Assembly: GCA_003246895.1 (NCBI GenBank)
Contig: QKCL01000014.1
Location: 1 to 50,512, forward strand
Source: Spirochaetota bacterium
GTDB taxonomy: Bacteria; Spirochaetota; UBA4802; UBA5550
Direction: 5' to 3'
DNA: 50,512 bases
Shown here: one piece after another, positions 7,383-16,320 of the stretch
Layout of the letters: each line of letters begins with the position of its first letter
Numbering within the stretch: the first letter of the stretch is position 1
Made by a program: the position numbers and the translations under genes
Notes under the pieces: model-generated
Told to the model about the DNA's origin: nothing
Database searches by the model: none
What the model saw: the letters and a program-made list of their open reading frames with translations, nothing else

Positions 7383-7988
7383 CTACTTCGTGCACTCATC
7401 CCTGTAGAGCACGATGTACTTATATATAATACCTACCGCTTCAGGCTTCATATCCTGATTCAGGGAACTGTCATTTTTTACCCTGTTTACAACATTGTAA
7501 ACTGCACACCAGTCCCTGTCCATCTCGATCTGCGCCTTAACAAGGGCATGAATCATATTTATTGTCAGACTTGAAGGCTTCTTCTTCACTGCAGCTTCTG
7601 CGATTAAAAGAGACTCATTTACATTAAAGTAATTATCCATTGCCCGAATATATGAAAGGCAGATAAGTTCATCTCCATCGGCCTTGCTAAAAAGTTCCTC
7701 CATACTCCTGACCCTGTATTTTTTTGACAGGAAGTTGAAGTAAAGGTCAAAGTTGTTCTTTCCCTTAATGTCCCACCCCAGTCTGTTTATGAGGGCGACC
7801 TTAACATCTACAGGCCCGGTGCCGGACAAATATTCCATGTGCGCAGCGGTGAGTCTCCCGCCCTTTGCGGCCTCTGCGATAATTTTTATTTCAGAATAGG
7901 CAGTGTAGAACTGGGTTGATGTGAGAGGTGAATCTGCAAATGCACTTACTGAGTAAATTAAAAAAACTGCTGCCATTATTTGTTTCAT
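7383..7988 (-). CDS. Exported protein of unknown function
   Basis: 201 residues starting with a signal peptide (MKQIMAAVFLIYSVSAFA, cleavage before DSP). GAAGGAG sits 8 bases before the ATG. The mature protein is predicted to be mostly alpha-helical, with conserved-looking pairs of aromatic residues and two Cys near the C-terminus (DWCAVY and RDECTK), possibly disulfide-bonded in the periplasm. The helical repeats, with Ala and Leu spaced as in TPR-like solenoids (SLLIAEAAVKKKPSSL), hint at a small helical-repeat protein, but I cannot assign a family. It lies 23 bases downstream of the radical SAM gene on the same strand and is probably co-transcribed with it. Confidence 0.6.
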   Translation of the reverse strand: MKQIMAAVFLIYSVSAFADSPLTSTQFYTAYSEIKIIAEAAKGGRLTAAHMEYLSGTGPVDVKVALINRLGWDIKGKNNFDLYFNFLSKKYRVRSMEELFSKADGDELICLSYIRAMDNYFNVNESLLIAEAAVKKKPSSLTINMIHALVKAQIEMDRDWCAVYNVVNRVKNDSSLNQDMKPEAVGIIYKYIVLYRDECTK

Positions 7989-8011
7989 TAGATTTCTCCT
8001 TCAATAATCAC

Positions 8012-10147
8012 CTAAACAATATAGAAAGAAAATTCCCTCAGAAAACTGTAGAGTTCACTTTTTTTAACATTATCATAAGACTCAACGAGAAAGCCGGAGA
8101 GGTCTTCAATAACTTTCTCAATTGGAGCCACAGAGTAGAGAGTGTACTTTTCATAAAAATCTTTCAGTGCGTTAGATTCTTTGTTTTCTGTATCAATAGA
8201 ATAATCTTCACCGTTATATCTGAATGTCAGATAACAGCGCTTCTTTTCATAATAAAATTCCGGAATTGCAGCAATAAAGAACAGGCTTCCTGACTCTGCC
8301 GGCATGGTGTTTATTGCCGACTCAATGAGATCAGGTTTCACTGAAGGCGCCTTGTAACCTTTGCCGAACCATTTTTCAACGGGTCGGTCAAGCCCCTCCC
8401 CTTCCATGTACGCAGAAAGTGCCATGTTAAGGGGGTTGTGGAAACGTTCGTGGTCAATTCCGGCAGGGTCTGTAAAGGCTATGTCATTACGCGCAAAATC
8501 CCCTGCTTTTTCATGGAGGGTTATGCCGTAGTCACTGTAATTTCTGTATACCTCACTGTGGCATGTAAGAGTGAACCTGTGCCAGTAACCTGAATCGATG
8601 CATCCATATGCAAAGAGCTGCCGTACTGTTTCTAAAGATGCTACTGTCTCCTCCTCAGTCTGTGTGGGGTATCCGTACATAAGGTAGCCGTGAACAAGTA
8701 TGCCCGCAGCGGACAGATTATATGCGGAACGTGCAATTGTTTCAACTGATACACCTTTATTTATGAGCTTCAGTATGCGGGGGGATGCAGCCTCAACTCC
8801 TCCGGAAAGGGCTATGCAGCCCGACAATGCAAGAAGTTTTGCAAGATCCGGTGTATAGGCCTCCTCGAAGCGGATGTTAGTCCACCATGTGCAGATTATT
8901 CTCTCCTTCAGAATTGCAAGTGCAAGTTTTTTCAGCAGTGCAGGAGGAGCGGCCTCGTCTGTGAAATGGAACCCGCTCTCACAGGTTGATTCAATTGCAG
9001 CCTTCATTTTAGAAATGATTGCTTCAACTGAAAACTGCCTGAAATTACCGATGTAGTCAAGCGACGTATCACAGAAGGTGCATCCGGACCAGTAACATCC
9101 GTGTGCAAGGGTAAGCTTGTTCCAGTAACCGTCGTTCCAGAGTCTCATCATCGGATTTGTTGTGTCAAACATTGAGATATATCTATCCGGATCAGTGTCA
9201 CTGTAATCTGGAGAATATATCTCCTCCGTAACAAGAGACTTTCTGAATTCACTGCGTATAACTTCCCCCTCCCTGCAGTATATGCAGTTGACGAGTTCTT
9301 TTTCAGTGGCCTTCCCGTTCATAAACATAATGAGTTTTTCAAGAGGATATTCTCCGTCATCAAAAAGAAGATAGTCCATGTAACTGAAAAAATCGGTGCT
9401 TCCGATTTCACGAAGTTCGGTATTTACAAATCCCCCGCCCGCGGCAACTGCCATATCCGGATACTTCTCCTTAATAAACTGCGCACACCTGAGAGCGGAA
9501 AAAAGATTTCCAGGAAATGGTATGGTAAAGACCGCCAGTTCAGTTTTTCCGGCTTTTAGCTTTTTATCGAGAAGACTGATAAATGTTTTTTCAATTTCAG
9601 TTTGTCTTCCCGAGAGAGCCTTTTCAATATCAGCAAATTCAGCAGCCGAGACTCCGGTTGACTCCCTGTATCTGGTAATACCGAATTCAGGATCAATGAG
9701 GTGCCTGTATGCATCGGAGATGTCTTCAATATACAGCGTGGCGAGATATCTGGCCCTGTCAGTTGTGTCAAAGGGGGAGAATGAACTGTCTTCAGATCCG
9801 CCTGAAAACCTGGGGCCTTCGGGTAAAAAATTTCCGGCCACGATGCGGTGCGCCAGTGTCCGGTTTCGGCCGCTCAGAAATTCAATGACCGGATCTATGG
9901 TCGAAATATATCTGTCAATGCCTGAATAGAATCCGTTAAATGGTTCTGGAATTTTCCTGTGCAGAGCATGTTCATGAACCTTTTTCAGAAATTCTGATGA
10001 GTATATTTCACGAGCAGTTTCAATGCTCAGATCAAAATGTTCGACATCAAAACCTCTTGCGGCCAGGAATCCCTTCAGGTATGGCATCGCCGGATAGGGA
10101 TTATTCAGCTGCAGAAAAGGCGGAGTTATAAGTAGTATCCTGCTCAT
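8012..10147 (-). CDS. B12-binding-type radical SAM protein with a CX4CX2C cluster motif
   Basis: 711 residues. The N-terminal ~280 residues resemble the cobalamin-binding domain of class B radical SAM enzymes: LLITPPF, then PYPAMPYLKGFLAARGFDVEHFDL, then AAGGGFVN. The usual DxHxxG base-off motif is not evident. The radical SAM core follows, with iron-sulfur cysteines Cys351, Cys356 and Cys359 in HGCYWSGCTFC, a spacing of CX4CX2C rather than the standard CX3CX2C. Further core motifs are visible: GGVEAASPRILKLINKG and GYLMYGYPTQTEEE. The C-terminal ~200 residues are unassigned. Cells use this class for methylations or rearrangements of unreactive carbon; the substrate is unknown. The start has a weak ribosome site (CGGGT). 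Confidence 0.8.
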   Translation of the reverse strand: MSRILLITPPFLQLNNPYPAMPYLKGFLAARGFDVEHFDLSIETAREIYSSEFLKKVHEHALHRKIPEPFNGFYSGIDRYISTIDPVIEFLSGRNRTLAHRIVAGNFLPEGPRFSGGSEDSSFSPFDTTDRARYLATLYIEDISDAYRHLIDPEFGITRYRESTGVSAAEFADIEKALSGRQTEIEKTFISLLDKKLKAGKTELAVFTIPFPGNLFSALRCAQFIKEKYPDMAVAAGGGFVNTELREIGSTDFFSYMDYLLFDDGEYPLEKLIMFMNGKATEKELVNCIYCREGEVIRSEFRKSLVTEEIYSPDYSDTDPDRYISMFDTTNPMMRLWNDGYWNKLTLAHGCYWSGCTFCDTSLDYIGNFRQFSVEAIISKMKAAIESTCESGFHFTDEAAPPALLKKLALAILKERIICTWWTNIRFEEAYTPDLAKLLALSGCIALSGGVEAASPRILKLINKGVSVETIARSAYNLSAAGILVHGYLMYGYPTQTEEETVASLETVRQLFAYGCIDSGYWHRFTLTCHSEVYRNYSDYGITLHEKAGDFARNDIAFTDPAGIDHERFHNPLNMALSAYMEGEGLDRPVEKWFGKGYKAPSVKPDLIESAINTMPAESGSLFFIAAIPEFYYEKKRCYLTFRYNGEDYSIDTENKESNALKDFYEKYTLYSVAPIEKVIEDLSGFLVESYDNVKKSELYSFLREFSFYIV

Positions 10148-10215
10148 TCTGTACCCGAAAAATTGTATTTAATAAAAGACATAAAGCGGCCATGCAGCAT
10201 CAGACTCAGTTGTTT

Positions 10216-10248
10216 CTGAAATTCAAAAAAACTTATATTGAATTTCAG
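10216..10248 (-). terminator. Inverted repeat after hisS
   Basis: A perfect 11-bp stem CTGAAATTCAA / TTGAATTTCAG with an 11-base loop lies 14 bases past the hisS stop. It lacks a T-run on the minus strand, so it may be a processed 3' end structure or a weak terminator between the hisS operon and the radical SAM gene. Confidence 0.4.
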
Positions 10249-10261
10249 ATTATCAATTCTT

Positions 10262-11509
10262 CTATAAATGGCCTTTTATAAATTCAAGAACCGATTCTGC
10301 GGACACAGATTCCTGTTCCCCGTTCTTAAGGTTTTTGACAGTTAATGTTCCGTTTTTTAACTCATCCTCACCAAGCACAAGAGCAAATTTAGCACTGTCC
10401 CTGTCCGCCTTCTTGAACTGCGCCTTGAATCCCTTTGAACCGGGGTCAATGTCTGCGGAAATTCCGTTGTTTCGCAGGAGATTAATAATTCGTACTGCCT
10501 CTTTAAGTGTTTCTCCCCCTGAATGGATCAGAAATGCATCGACTCCATTTTCCGGAACCTCTGCATTCTCAAGCAGGAGAAATATTCTCTCCATGCCTGC
10601 GGCAAAACCGACCCCTGGAGTAGGTTTCCCATCAAACTGTTCCACAAGATAATCGTAACGCCCGCCGCCGGCAAAGGCGCTCTGACTGCCCAGAAGGTCA
10701 GAGGAAAACTCGAATGTGGTCTTTGTGTAGTAATCAAGCCCTCTAACAAGCCGCGGATCAAGCGCATATTCAATTTTCGCATCATCCAGATATTTTCTAA
10801 CCTGTGAAAAGTGATCAACGCAGCTGTCACAGAGGTTATCAGTAATTTTAGGAGCATCATTTTTCAGAAGGCTGCACCCTTCCTGTTTGCAGTCCAGGAG
10901 TCTCAGAGGATTTGTTTCAAGCCTCTTCTGGCAGTCCTTGCATAATTTATCGATGTGGCTTCTGTAATAATTTTTTAGTTTTTCGGTATATGAGGGTCTG
11001 CATTCACGGCATCCGATCGAGTTTAGTAATATCCTGTAACGGCTAATACCCAGGCTATCAGTTATTGCCTTCATTACCGAAATTATTTCATAATCATGAA
11101 AGGGATCCTCACTACCGAACACTTCAGCTCCGAACTGGTTAAACTGCCTTAGCCTGCCCTTCTGCGGTTTCTCCGCCCGGAACATGGGCCCGCTGTAGAA
11201 AAACTTGGAAAGCGCAAGCCTGTTATAATCCCCGTTCTCCACATAAGCACGGACTACACCTGCAGTCCCCTCGGGCCTGAGGGTGAGGCTTCGGCCTCCC
11301 CTGTCCTCAAAGGTAAACATCTCCTTTGAAACAATATCTGTATCACTGCCGATTCCCCTTGCGAATACTTCGGTGAATTCCATAACAGGAACAATGATTT
11401 CCTTATAGTTCGCATTTTTGAAAACGGTTCTGAAATTATCTATAATATGCTGCCACTTAACTCCCCTATCAGGGAAGATATCTTCAATTCCCGGAGGTTT
11501 TGAAATCAT
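10262..11509 (-). CDS. hisS: Histidyl-tRNA synthetase
   Basis: Class II synthetase that charges tRNA-His. Motif 2 is complete (TLRPEGTAG at 76-84, MFRAEKPQKGRLRQFNQFGAE around 109-129), the histidine-specific motif reads RGLDYYTKTTFEF (256-268), and motif 3 is GVGFAAGMERIFLLL. An insertion contains eight cysteines in paired form (Cys167, 170, 190, 193, 207, 212, 227, 230), as in many bacterial HisRS. The C-terminal anticodon domain is present; total length 415 is normal. AAGGAG precedes the ATG by 7 bases. It is last in the dprA-mltG-U32-hisS run, 18 bases after the U32 gene. Confidence 0.97.
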   Translation of the reverse strand: MISKPPGIEDIFPDRGVKWQHIIDNFRTVFKNANYKEIIVPVMEFTEVFARGIGSDTDIVSKEMFTFEDRGGRSLTLRPEGTAGVVRAYVENGDYNRLALSKFFYSGPMFRAEKPQKGRLRQFNQFGAEVFGSEDPFHDYEIISVMKAITDSLGISRYRILLNSIGCRECRPSYTEKLKNYYRSHIDKLCKDCQKRLETNPLRLLDCKQEGCSLLKNDAPKITDNLCDSCVDHFSQVRKYLDDAKIEYALDPRLVRGLDYYTKTTFEFSSDLLGSQSAFAGGGRYDYLVEQFDGKPTPGVGFAAGMERIFLLLENAEVPENGVDAFLIHSGGETLKEAVRIINLLRNNGISADIDPGSKGFKAQFKKADRDSAKFALVLGEDELKNGTLTVKNLKNGEQESVSAESVLEFIKGHL

Positions 11510-11527
11510 ATGAGTCTCCTTATCTGT

Positions 11528-12745
11528 CTATTCGTTAATTCTTCTAAATATTGCGTTATCAGCAACCGGTTTGTCAAAAACCATTCTGCATAGTTGTCTG
11601 GGTCTTGCCATGTCAGTTTCAATTACATCATCATAATATATCTTCAGAACCTTAAAGTCTCCGTCACGGATAATTCCGTTCTCAATGGGGAAAATTGCGC
11701 TCAATGTCTCTCCCACCCGCACAGGATTAAATGTCTTGAAGAGTATTTCATCTCTCTCTTTTCCGTCATCAATCTTATACCCCACAAAAAGAGCCCTGTT
11801 TATGTAGGGAACTCCGCCAAAACCGAGTTTATCAAATTCGTTGAAAAGGTCCGAAGTGTAGGGCCTGTGGCTCACAAGATCGAGTTCTTTTTTCCAGAAG
11901 TCCATGTTATTCCGGAATTGGGGAGTACCTGCTGTCTCCAGTGCATGTTTATATATTCTTGTGCTGTTGGCTGCATGGTATAGGGACTTGATTCTGCCTT
12001 CGATCTTGAATGCATCAACACCCGCATCTATATACTCCTCCAGCCTTTCAAGAAGACACAGATCCTTTGATGACAGTATTTCGGTTCCGCTTTTATATTC
12101 TATTACATCCATATGGTCACCGGGACGTTTTTCCTCAACAAGGGAATACCCCCACCTGCAGGGCTGTGAACAGTCCCCCTGATTTGCATCCCTCCCGGAA
12201 AGGTAACGGCTCAGGAGACATCTTCCCGAATAGGCAATACACAGGGCTCCATGGGCAAATATCTCAATCTCGGCATCAGTATTTCTTTTAATCATTTTTA
12301 CTTCTTCGATTGTTGTTTCCCTGCCCAGGACTATTCGGCTGAATCCTGCGTCAAGCCAGAACTTCACTGATCTGTCGTTGAGTGTATTCATCTGTGTTGA
12401 AAGATGAAAATGACAGTCAACACCTGCCTCCTTCAACAGCATGAGCATACCGGGATCGGAAACCATAATTGAATGGAAGCCCATATCTTTAATCTTGTCT
12501 ATGTATTCCGCGGCATCTTTCAGGTCATTCTGATGGAGAAAGGAATTTAAAAGGAATGTGGATTCCACCTTGTTCTCCCTGCAAAAATCAACGGCCCATT
12601 TCATGTCTTCAAAGCTGAAATTCTGGGACTGAATCCTGAGATTATAAAAATCTCCTCCAAAAAAAACATTATCAGCTCCATAGCGGACCGCAAATTTCAG
12701 TTTTTCCCTGTTCCCTGCGGGAGATACTATTATCGGTTTTTTCAT
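11528..12745 (-). CDS. U32 family protein, TrhP-like (tRNA uridine hydroxylation)
   Basis: 405 residues. The U32 family includes proteins that act with prephenate to hydroxylate uridine 34 of tRNAs (TrhP, formerly YegQ), although some members are annotated as peptidases. The start chosen is the ATG at 12745, one base past the mltG stop; an upstream in-frame extension overlaps mltG and does not resemble the family. The core opens with PIIVSPAGNREKLKFAVRYGAD. The signature region HGALCIAYSGRCLLS and GDCSQPCRWGY supplies four cysteines (Cys169, 176, 192, 196), expected to bind an iron-sulfur cluster. The C-terminal ~80 residues form the U32 C-terminal beta domain. It is translationally linked to mltG. 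Confidence 0.9.
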   Translation of the reverse strand: MKKPIIVSPAGNREKLKFAVRYGADNVFFGGDFYNLRIQSQNFSFEDMKWAVDFCRENKVESTFLLNSFLHQNDLKDAAEYIDKIKDMGFHSIMVSDPGMLMLLKEAGVDCHFHLSTQMNTLNDRSVKFWLDAGFSRIVLGRETTIEEVKMIKRNTDAEIEIFAHGALCIAYSGRCLLSRYLSGRDANQGDCSQPCRWGYSLVEEKRPGDHMDVIEYKSGTEILSSKDLCLLERLEEYIDAGVDAFKIEGRIKSLYHAANSTRIYKHALETAGTPQFRNNMDFWKKELDLVSHRPYTSDLFNEFDKLGFGGVPYINRALFVGYKIDDGKERDEILFKTFNPVRVGETLSAIFPIENGIIRDGDFKVLKIYYDDVIETDMARPRQLCRMVFDKPVADNAIFRRINE

Positions 12746-12746
12746 T

Positions 12747-13763
12747 TTACTCAAGCCTTTGTCTGTCGATGAAGCCATTATTCTTACCCCGCTGGAATCT
12801 CTGTACCGCCCTGTTATGTTCAGAGAGCTTTTCTGAGAAGTAATGTGAACCGTCATTTCTGGCAACAAAAAAAAGATAATCTGTATGCGCCGGATTAAAT
12901 GCCGCTATAATTGAACTCCTTCCAGGATTGGTTATTGGAGTAGGAGGAAGCCCTTTATGAACATAGGTATTATATGGAGAATCACTGTCAAGGTCTCTGT
13001 AATAAATTTTTCCCCTGAACTTTTTTACGGCATATCTGACTGTGGGGTCGCAGTCAAGCTTCATGTCCCTTTGAAGCCGGTTATGAAAGACTGAAGAGAT
13101 ATACTTTCTCTCCTCCGGAATCCTGGCCTCCTCTTCAATGAGAGACGCAAGCTTAAGATAACTGCTGTCGGAGAGTACACGTTCGCTCTGATACTTTCCC
13201 TTTATCTCCATGTATATTTTTCTGAACCTGCCGTGCATGACAGATATAATACTTTCCGGGCTTGAATTAATTGAAAAATAATATGTATCGGGGAAAAGGT
13301 AGCCTTCAAATGTTTTTGATGCAATCCCTGCCCTGTTCAGCAATGTAATGTCTGAGCAGGCCTGTATGTACCTCTTGCCGGAGGTAATACCAGCTTCTTC
13401 AAGTAAAACTGCAATTTCATATATATTACTGCCTTCTGGAATGGTAACTTTCCTTGAAACAGATTTACCGCTGTGCAGTGTTTTCAAGACATCAAGCGTG
13501 GTATAATTACTATTAATCGCATATGTTCCGCTTTTAATTGTTCCTCTTTTCAGGTAATGCATGAACATGAAGAAATACCGGCTCCTGATCAGATTATCCC
13601 TTTCAAGAACTGCCGAAATACCGGAAAGAGTTGCCCCCGGATTTACCGCAATAACCCTTTCCGCAGGAATATCAGCCGGAGGCCTGTTAAACATGAGAAA
13701 GCCGCATACCCCCAGACAGACAACCGTAACTGCTGCAATTATTAACCTTCTGAATATAATCAT
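12747..13763 (-). CDS. mltG: Endolytic murein transglycosylase MltG
   Basis: An inner-membrane enzyme that cuts nascent peptidoglycan glycan strands and so sets their length. One N-terminal membrane helix (residues 6-24) is followed by a LysM-like region and the YceG catalytic domain. The catalytic glutamate is Glu210 in ASLIEEEA; downstream motifs YNTYVHKGLPPTPITNPG and HYFSEKLSEHN are intact. Length 338 is normal. The ATG overlaps the dprA stop by four bases (ATGA), indicating coupled translation. Confidence 0.95.
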   Translation of the reverse strand: MIIFRRLIIAAVTVVCLGVCGFLMFNRPPADIPAERVIAVNPGATLSGISAVLERDNLIRSRYFFMFMHYLKRGTIKSGTYAINSNYTTLDVLKTLHSGKSVSRKVTIPEGSNIYEIAVLLEEAGITSGKRYIQACSDITLLNRAGIASKTFEGYLFPDTYYFSINSSPESIISVMHGRFRKIYMEIKGKYQSERVLSDSSYLKLASLIEEEARIPEERKYISSVFHNRLQRDMKLDCDPTVRYAVKKFRGKIYYRDLDSDSPYNTYVHKGLPPTPITNPGRSSIIAAFNPAHTDYLFFVARNDGSHYFSEKLSEHNRAVQRFQRGKNNGFIDRQRLE

Positions 13764-14683
13764 TTAAATTTTACATCACCTATGAGTTTATCAAGATTCG
13801 GAACAACAAGGTCATCCACTCTGCGTCCTCTTACGGGTATCCCACCGTACTCAGAAATAATTTTTTTATTGCCAAGGGCATTTCTGGGATATTCTGAATA
13901 TTCAGTAACATAAAGAGGCTTGCCGTATTTTTTGCACGATCTGGCCGCCTCAAAAATTCCTCCCTCGTCAGGAGACTCCACGATGAATACAGCCTTTGAC
14001 ATGGCACAGATAATGCTGTTTCTTTCCATGGCAGTATACTTGTCGGGCTCTCTTTCTGGATAAAAATGTGAAACTATGAGCATCTCATTGGGGTCATAGA
14101 ACATTTTCAGCGATTCAGGAATACTGAACCTGAAAATTCCTGAAGGAATTACAGCAACTGTTTTTCCTCCGTATTCAAGGGCAGAACGGTGTGAAGTAAT
14201 TCCAACCCCCTTTGCAAGCCCGCTTATTGTGACGATACTGTGAGTAAAGAACTCCTTCGCCGCCATATGGGCTATGAACTCCCCCCTGCTGCTGACTTCG
14301 CTGTCGCCCAGTACTGCAGCCCCTTTCATTTTAAGTATATCGCGGTTTCCGTATGCATAGAGTATGGGAGGCGCGGAATTACCCATGGATTCTGCTAGTT
14401 CAGGAGGATAGTATTCAGAAAAAAATGTGATAACATCTATTCCTGCATCAATGAGACGGTTATAGTCATTCTCAACTTTTTCCATATTCTCACGGGCACT
14501 TTGGAATGCAGCAAGGGTCTTTTCCCTGAATGAGAATTCCTTTTTAATTTCCTCACTGGTAAGATCAAATATATCATATAGTGATATACCTGTTTCACGA
14601 AGAATTCCATGAATTTCCCTGAGGTTAACCGCTCCGATTCCATTTACCTGATTAAGTGCTATCCAGTATTTAGTACTGTCCAT
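13760..14683 (-). CDS. dprA: DprA/Smf-like protein, divergent
   Basis: DprA binds incoming single-stranded DNA and loads RecA during transformation; homologues occur in many bacteria without known competence. The ATG at 14683 is preferred (AGAAGAG upstream) over a TTG 30 bases earlier. The Rossmann-like core is recognisable: VTISGLAKGVGITSHRSALEYGGKTVAVIPSG and ERNSIICAMSKAVFIVESPDEGGIFEAARSC. Key loops differ from the usual form: the first Gly-rich loop reads AAVLGDSEVSSRGE instead of the common VGSR-x-aS-xyG type, and the final prG-x-N-x-LI region is weak (YPRNALGNKKII). About 307 residues; no C-terminal winged-helix domain is evident. It is the first gene of a four-gene run. Confidence 0.82.
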   Translation of the reverse strand: MDSTKYWIALNQVNGIGAVNLREIHGILRETGISLYDIFDLTSEEIKKEFSFREKTLAAFQSARENMEKVENDYNRLIDAGIDVITFFSEYYPPELAESMGNSAPPILYAYGNRDILKMKGAAVLGDSEVSSRGEFIAHMAAKEFFTHSIVTISGLAKGVGITSHRSALEYGGKTVAVIPSGIFRFSIPESLKMFYDPNEMLIVSHFYPEREPDKYTAMERNSIICAMSKAVFIVESPDEGGIFEAARSCKKYGKPLYVTEYSEYPRNALGNKKIISEYGGIPVRGRRVDDLVVPNLDKLIGDVKFK

Positions 14684-14747
14684 ACCATTATCTCTTCTTT
14701 TACAATTTTTCAAAAACTTGCAGATTATCGAATAAAGTCAATAAGTT

Positions 14748-14776
14748 TTGACAGCATTATGCTTTCATGGTATTAT
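14748..14776 (+). promoter_or_regulatory. Strong sigma-70-type promoter for bacteriohemerythrin
   Basis: TTGACA (14748-14753), exactly 17 bases, then TATTAT (14771-14776). It is the best promoter match in the window. The transcript would have a leader of about 60 bases with AGAAGGTAAGG as ribosome site. Confidence 0.7.
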
Positions 14777-14843
14777 TAAAATAACTGACACTTAACCGGT
14801 GTTTTATTGATTATTAAAAATATACTCATCAGAAGGTAAGGAT

Positions 14844-15251
14844 ATGTCATCAATAGTTTGGGCCGAGAGTTACAATACAGGAATTAAATCAATAGATGAA
14901 CAGCACATGAAACTGGTAGATTATTTAAATGAACTTGACAGCGCCATCTCCGCCAGAAAGGGGAAAGGCATTCTTGATAAAACTTTAAAAAACCTCCATG
15001 AATACATGGATTTTCATTTCAGAACTGAAGAAAAATATTTTCAGCAGGTTAATTACCCTGACACAGAATCTCATATGATTGATCATATAAATTTCATGAG
15101 AAAAGTACAGAGCTTTGTTGAATCCGTTGAAAACAGCAATGCAGATATATCCATTGATATAATGAGTTTTCTCGTGGACTGGCTCATCAATCATATCTGC
15201 GGCACAGACAGGAAATATTCAAAATTTCTTATTGAACATGGAATAGTTTAA
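14844..15251 (+). CDS. Bacteriohemerythrin (canonical)
   Basis: 135 residues and fully typical, unlike the three divergent copies at 3.9-6.4 kb. It keeps Trp6 and Gly13 of the N-terminal arm, and ligands His21 (DEQH), His58 and Glu62 (FHFRTEE), His77, His81, His117 and Asp122 (NHICGTD). The protein should bind O2 at a di-iron site in a cytoplasmic four-helix bundle, for delivery to oxidases, storage, or protection of oxygen-sensitive enzymes such as the glycyl-radical enzyme encoded 3 kb away (the last point is inference). A strong promoter drives it, divergent from the dprA operon. Confidence 0.95.
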   Translation: MSSIVWAESYNTGIKSIDEQHMKLVDYLNELDSAISARKGKGILDKTLKNLHEYMDFHFRTEEKYFQQVNYPDTESHMIDHINFMRKVQSFVESVENSNADISIDIMSFLVDWLINHICGTDRKYSKFLIEHGIV

Positions 15252-15287
15252 TTTTTTAATTGAATATTTCATTTATATTCATATTTT

Positions 15288-16235
15288 ATGGTCATGCGTT
15301 TATTAAAAATTATAATACTCAATTCCACTCTTTTTTTCTGGTGCAGCCTCTCAGCATCGGATTATATCAATACATCCCTGACGGAAAAAACAGTCAAGGG
15401 CATTGAAAATGCAGCCACATCCATTATTTCTGATTCATTTGCTCCCATGACCCATTACTCAAAGGGCAACTGGACAGCCAGAGTCAGTCCTGCATATTTT
15501 GAAGTTAAAGAGATATATGACATGCCTGAAGCAAAAGGAGATGACCTCAAGGGTTACAGCGGCTCCATGGGAGGAGGTTATGCGTTTACCGATGAACTAA
15601 TGTTCTATGGTATTTTTAATTATATTTCAATGGATGGAAAAATAGAAGGCGCATTTTACGGCGATTCATATGACAGAACAAGTTCAGATTTCAAGTACGA
15701 TTCACTTCATCTCACCGCTGGAATCGGATACGATATTATCCCGGGGAGCAGATATTTCTCACTTCCCGTTTATGCAGGCATGTTCGTACATCACTACAGC
15801 ACTGATTTAACATTTCCTGAATTTACCAATACATCCCCTTCTTTTACACTGAAAGGTTCTTTGTCTGGAGAAGGCATGCTCTACGGGTTCTCAGGCGGAA
15901 TTGCAGTTTCATTCCGCCTGGCCGAAATTGTAAAAATCACGCCATACTATCTGTTCACAATGACAATGAATGAGGCTGATGCGGATGCCGAGGTCAGAGG
16001 GACTGTTCTGACATTGCCTTACAGCGGAAAAGAAAACATTACATATGGAAAAATCAGGGCATCAATGATAGGGCTTAATATTGAACTTTACAGTGAAAAA
16101 AACATCTCATTGGGTTTAAGTGTAGGAGGATATCTTTCATCAATAACCCCGTTTATCAGGGATGACCTGCACAACGGCCTGGATATAAAATCTGTTGTCT
16201 TTGTCATTTCCTATAATGGAGGAGGATACAGATAA
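15288..16235 (+). CDS. Exported, probable outer-membrane beta-barrel protein
   Basis: About 315 residues. The N-terminus carries a signal peptide (MRLLKIIILNSTLFFWCSLSAS; the second Met at 15294 is as good a start as the first at 15288, and no strong ribosome site favours either). The mature part is a series of alternating strands rich in Gly, Tyr and Phe (GSMGGGYAFTDELMFYGIFNYIS, LHLTAGIGYDII, LPVYAGMFVHHYS), the pattern of a transmembrane beta-barrel. It begins 36 bases after the hemerythrin stop and may be read from the same promoter. It resembles in style, but not obviously in sequence, the barrel-like protein at 42836. No substrate can be inferred. Confidence 0.6.
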   Translation: MVMRLLKIIILNSTLFFWCSLSASDYINTSLTEKTVKGIENAATSIISDSFAPMTHYSKGNWTARVSPAYFEVKEIYDMPEAKGDDLKGYSGSMGGGYAFTDELMFYGIFNYISMDGKIEGAFYGDSYDRTSSDFKYDSLHLTAGIGYDIIPGSRYFSLPVYAGMFVHHYSTDLTFPEFTNTSPSFTLKGSLSGEGMLYGFSGGIAVSFRLAEIVKITPYYLFTMTMNEADADAEVRGTVLTLPYSGKENITYGKIRASMIGLNIELYSEKNISLGLSVGGYLSSITPFIRDDLHNGLDIKSVVFVISYNGGGYR

Positions 16236-16320
16236 ACGTATAAATGCAGAAACACCCGGATACCAGCGGTTTAAATTTAAAACATTATCTGTTTCTATAA
16301 GATTAAAAGGGCTGGACTAT

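Noticed and set aside
9396-9929. Plus-strand frame of 177 codons inside the radical SAM gene
   Set aside because: It is antisense to a gene with clear family motifs, is rich in Ser and Arg as expected for a shadow frame, and has no start signal.
12746-12868. Longer N-terminus for the U32 protein, overlapping mltG by 120 bases
   Set aside because: The extra 41 residues do not resemble the family, whose conserved start is MKKPIIVSPAG. That ATG lies one base after the mltG stop.
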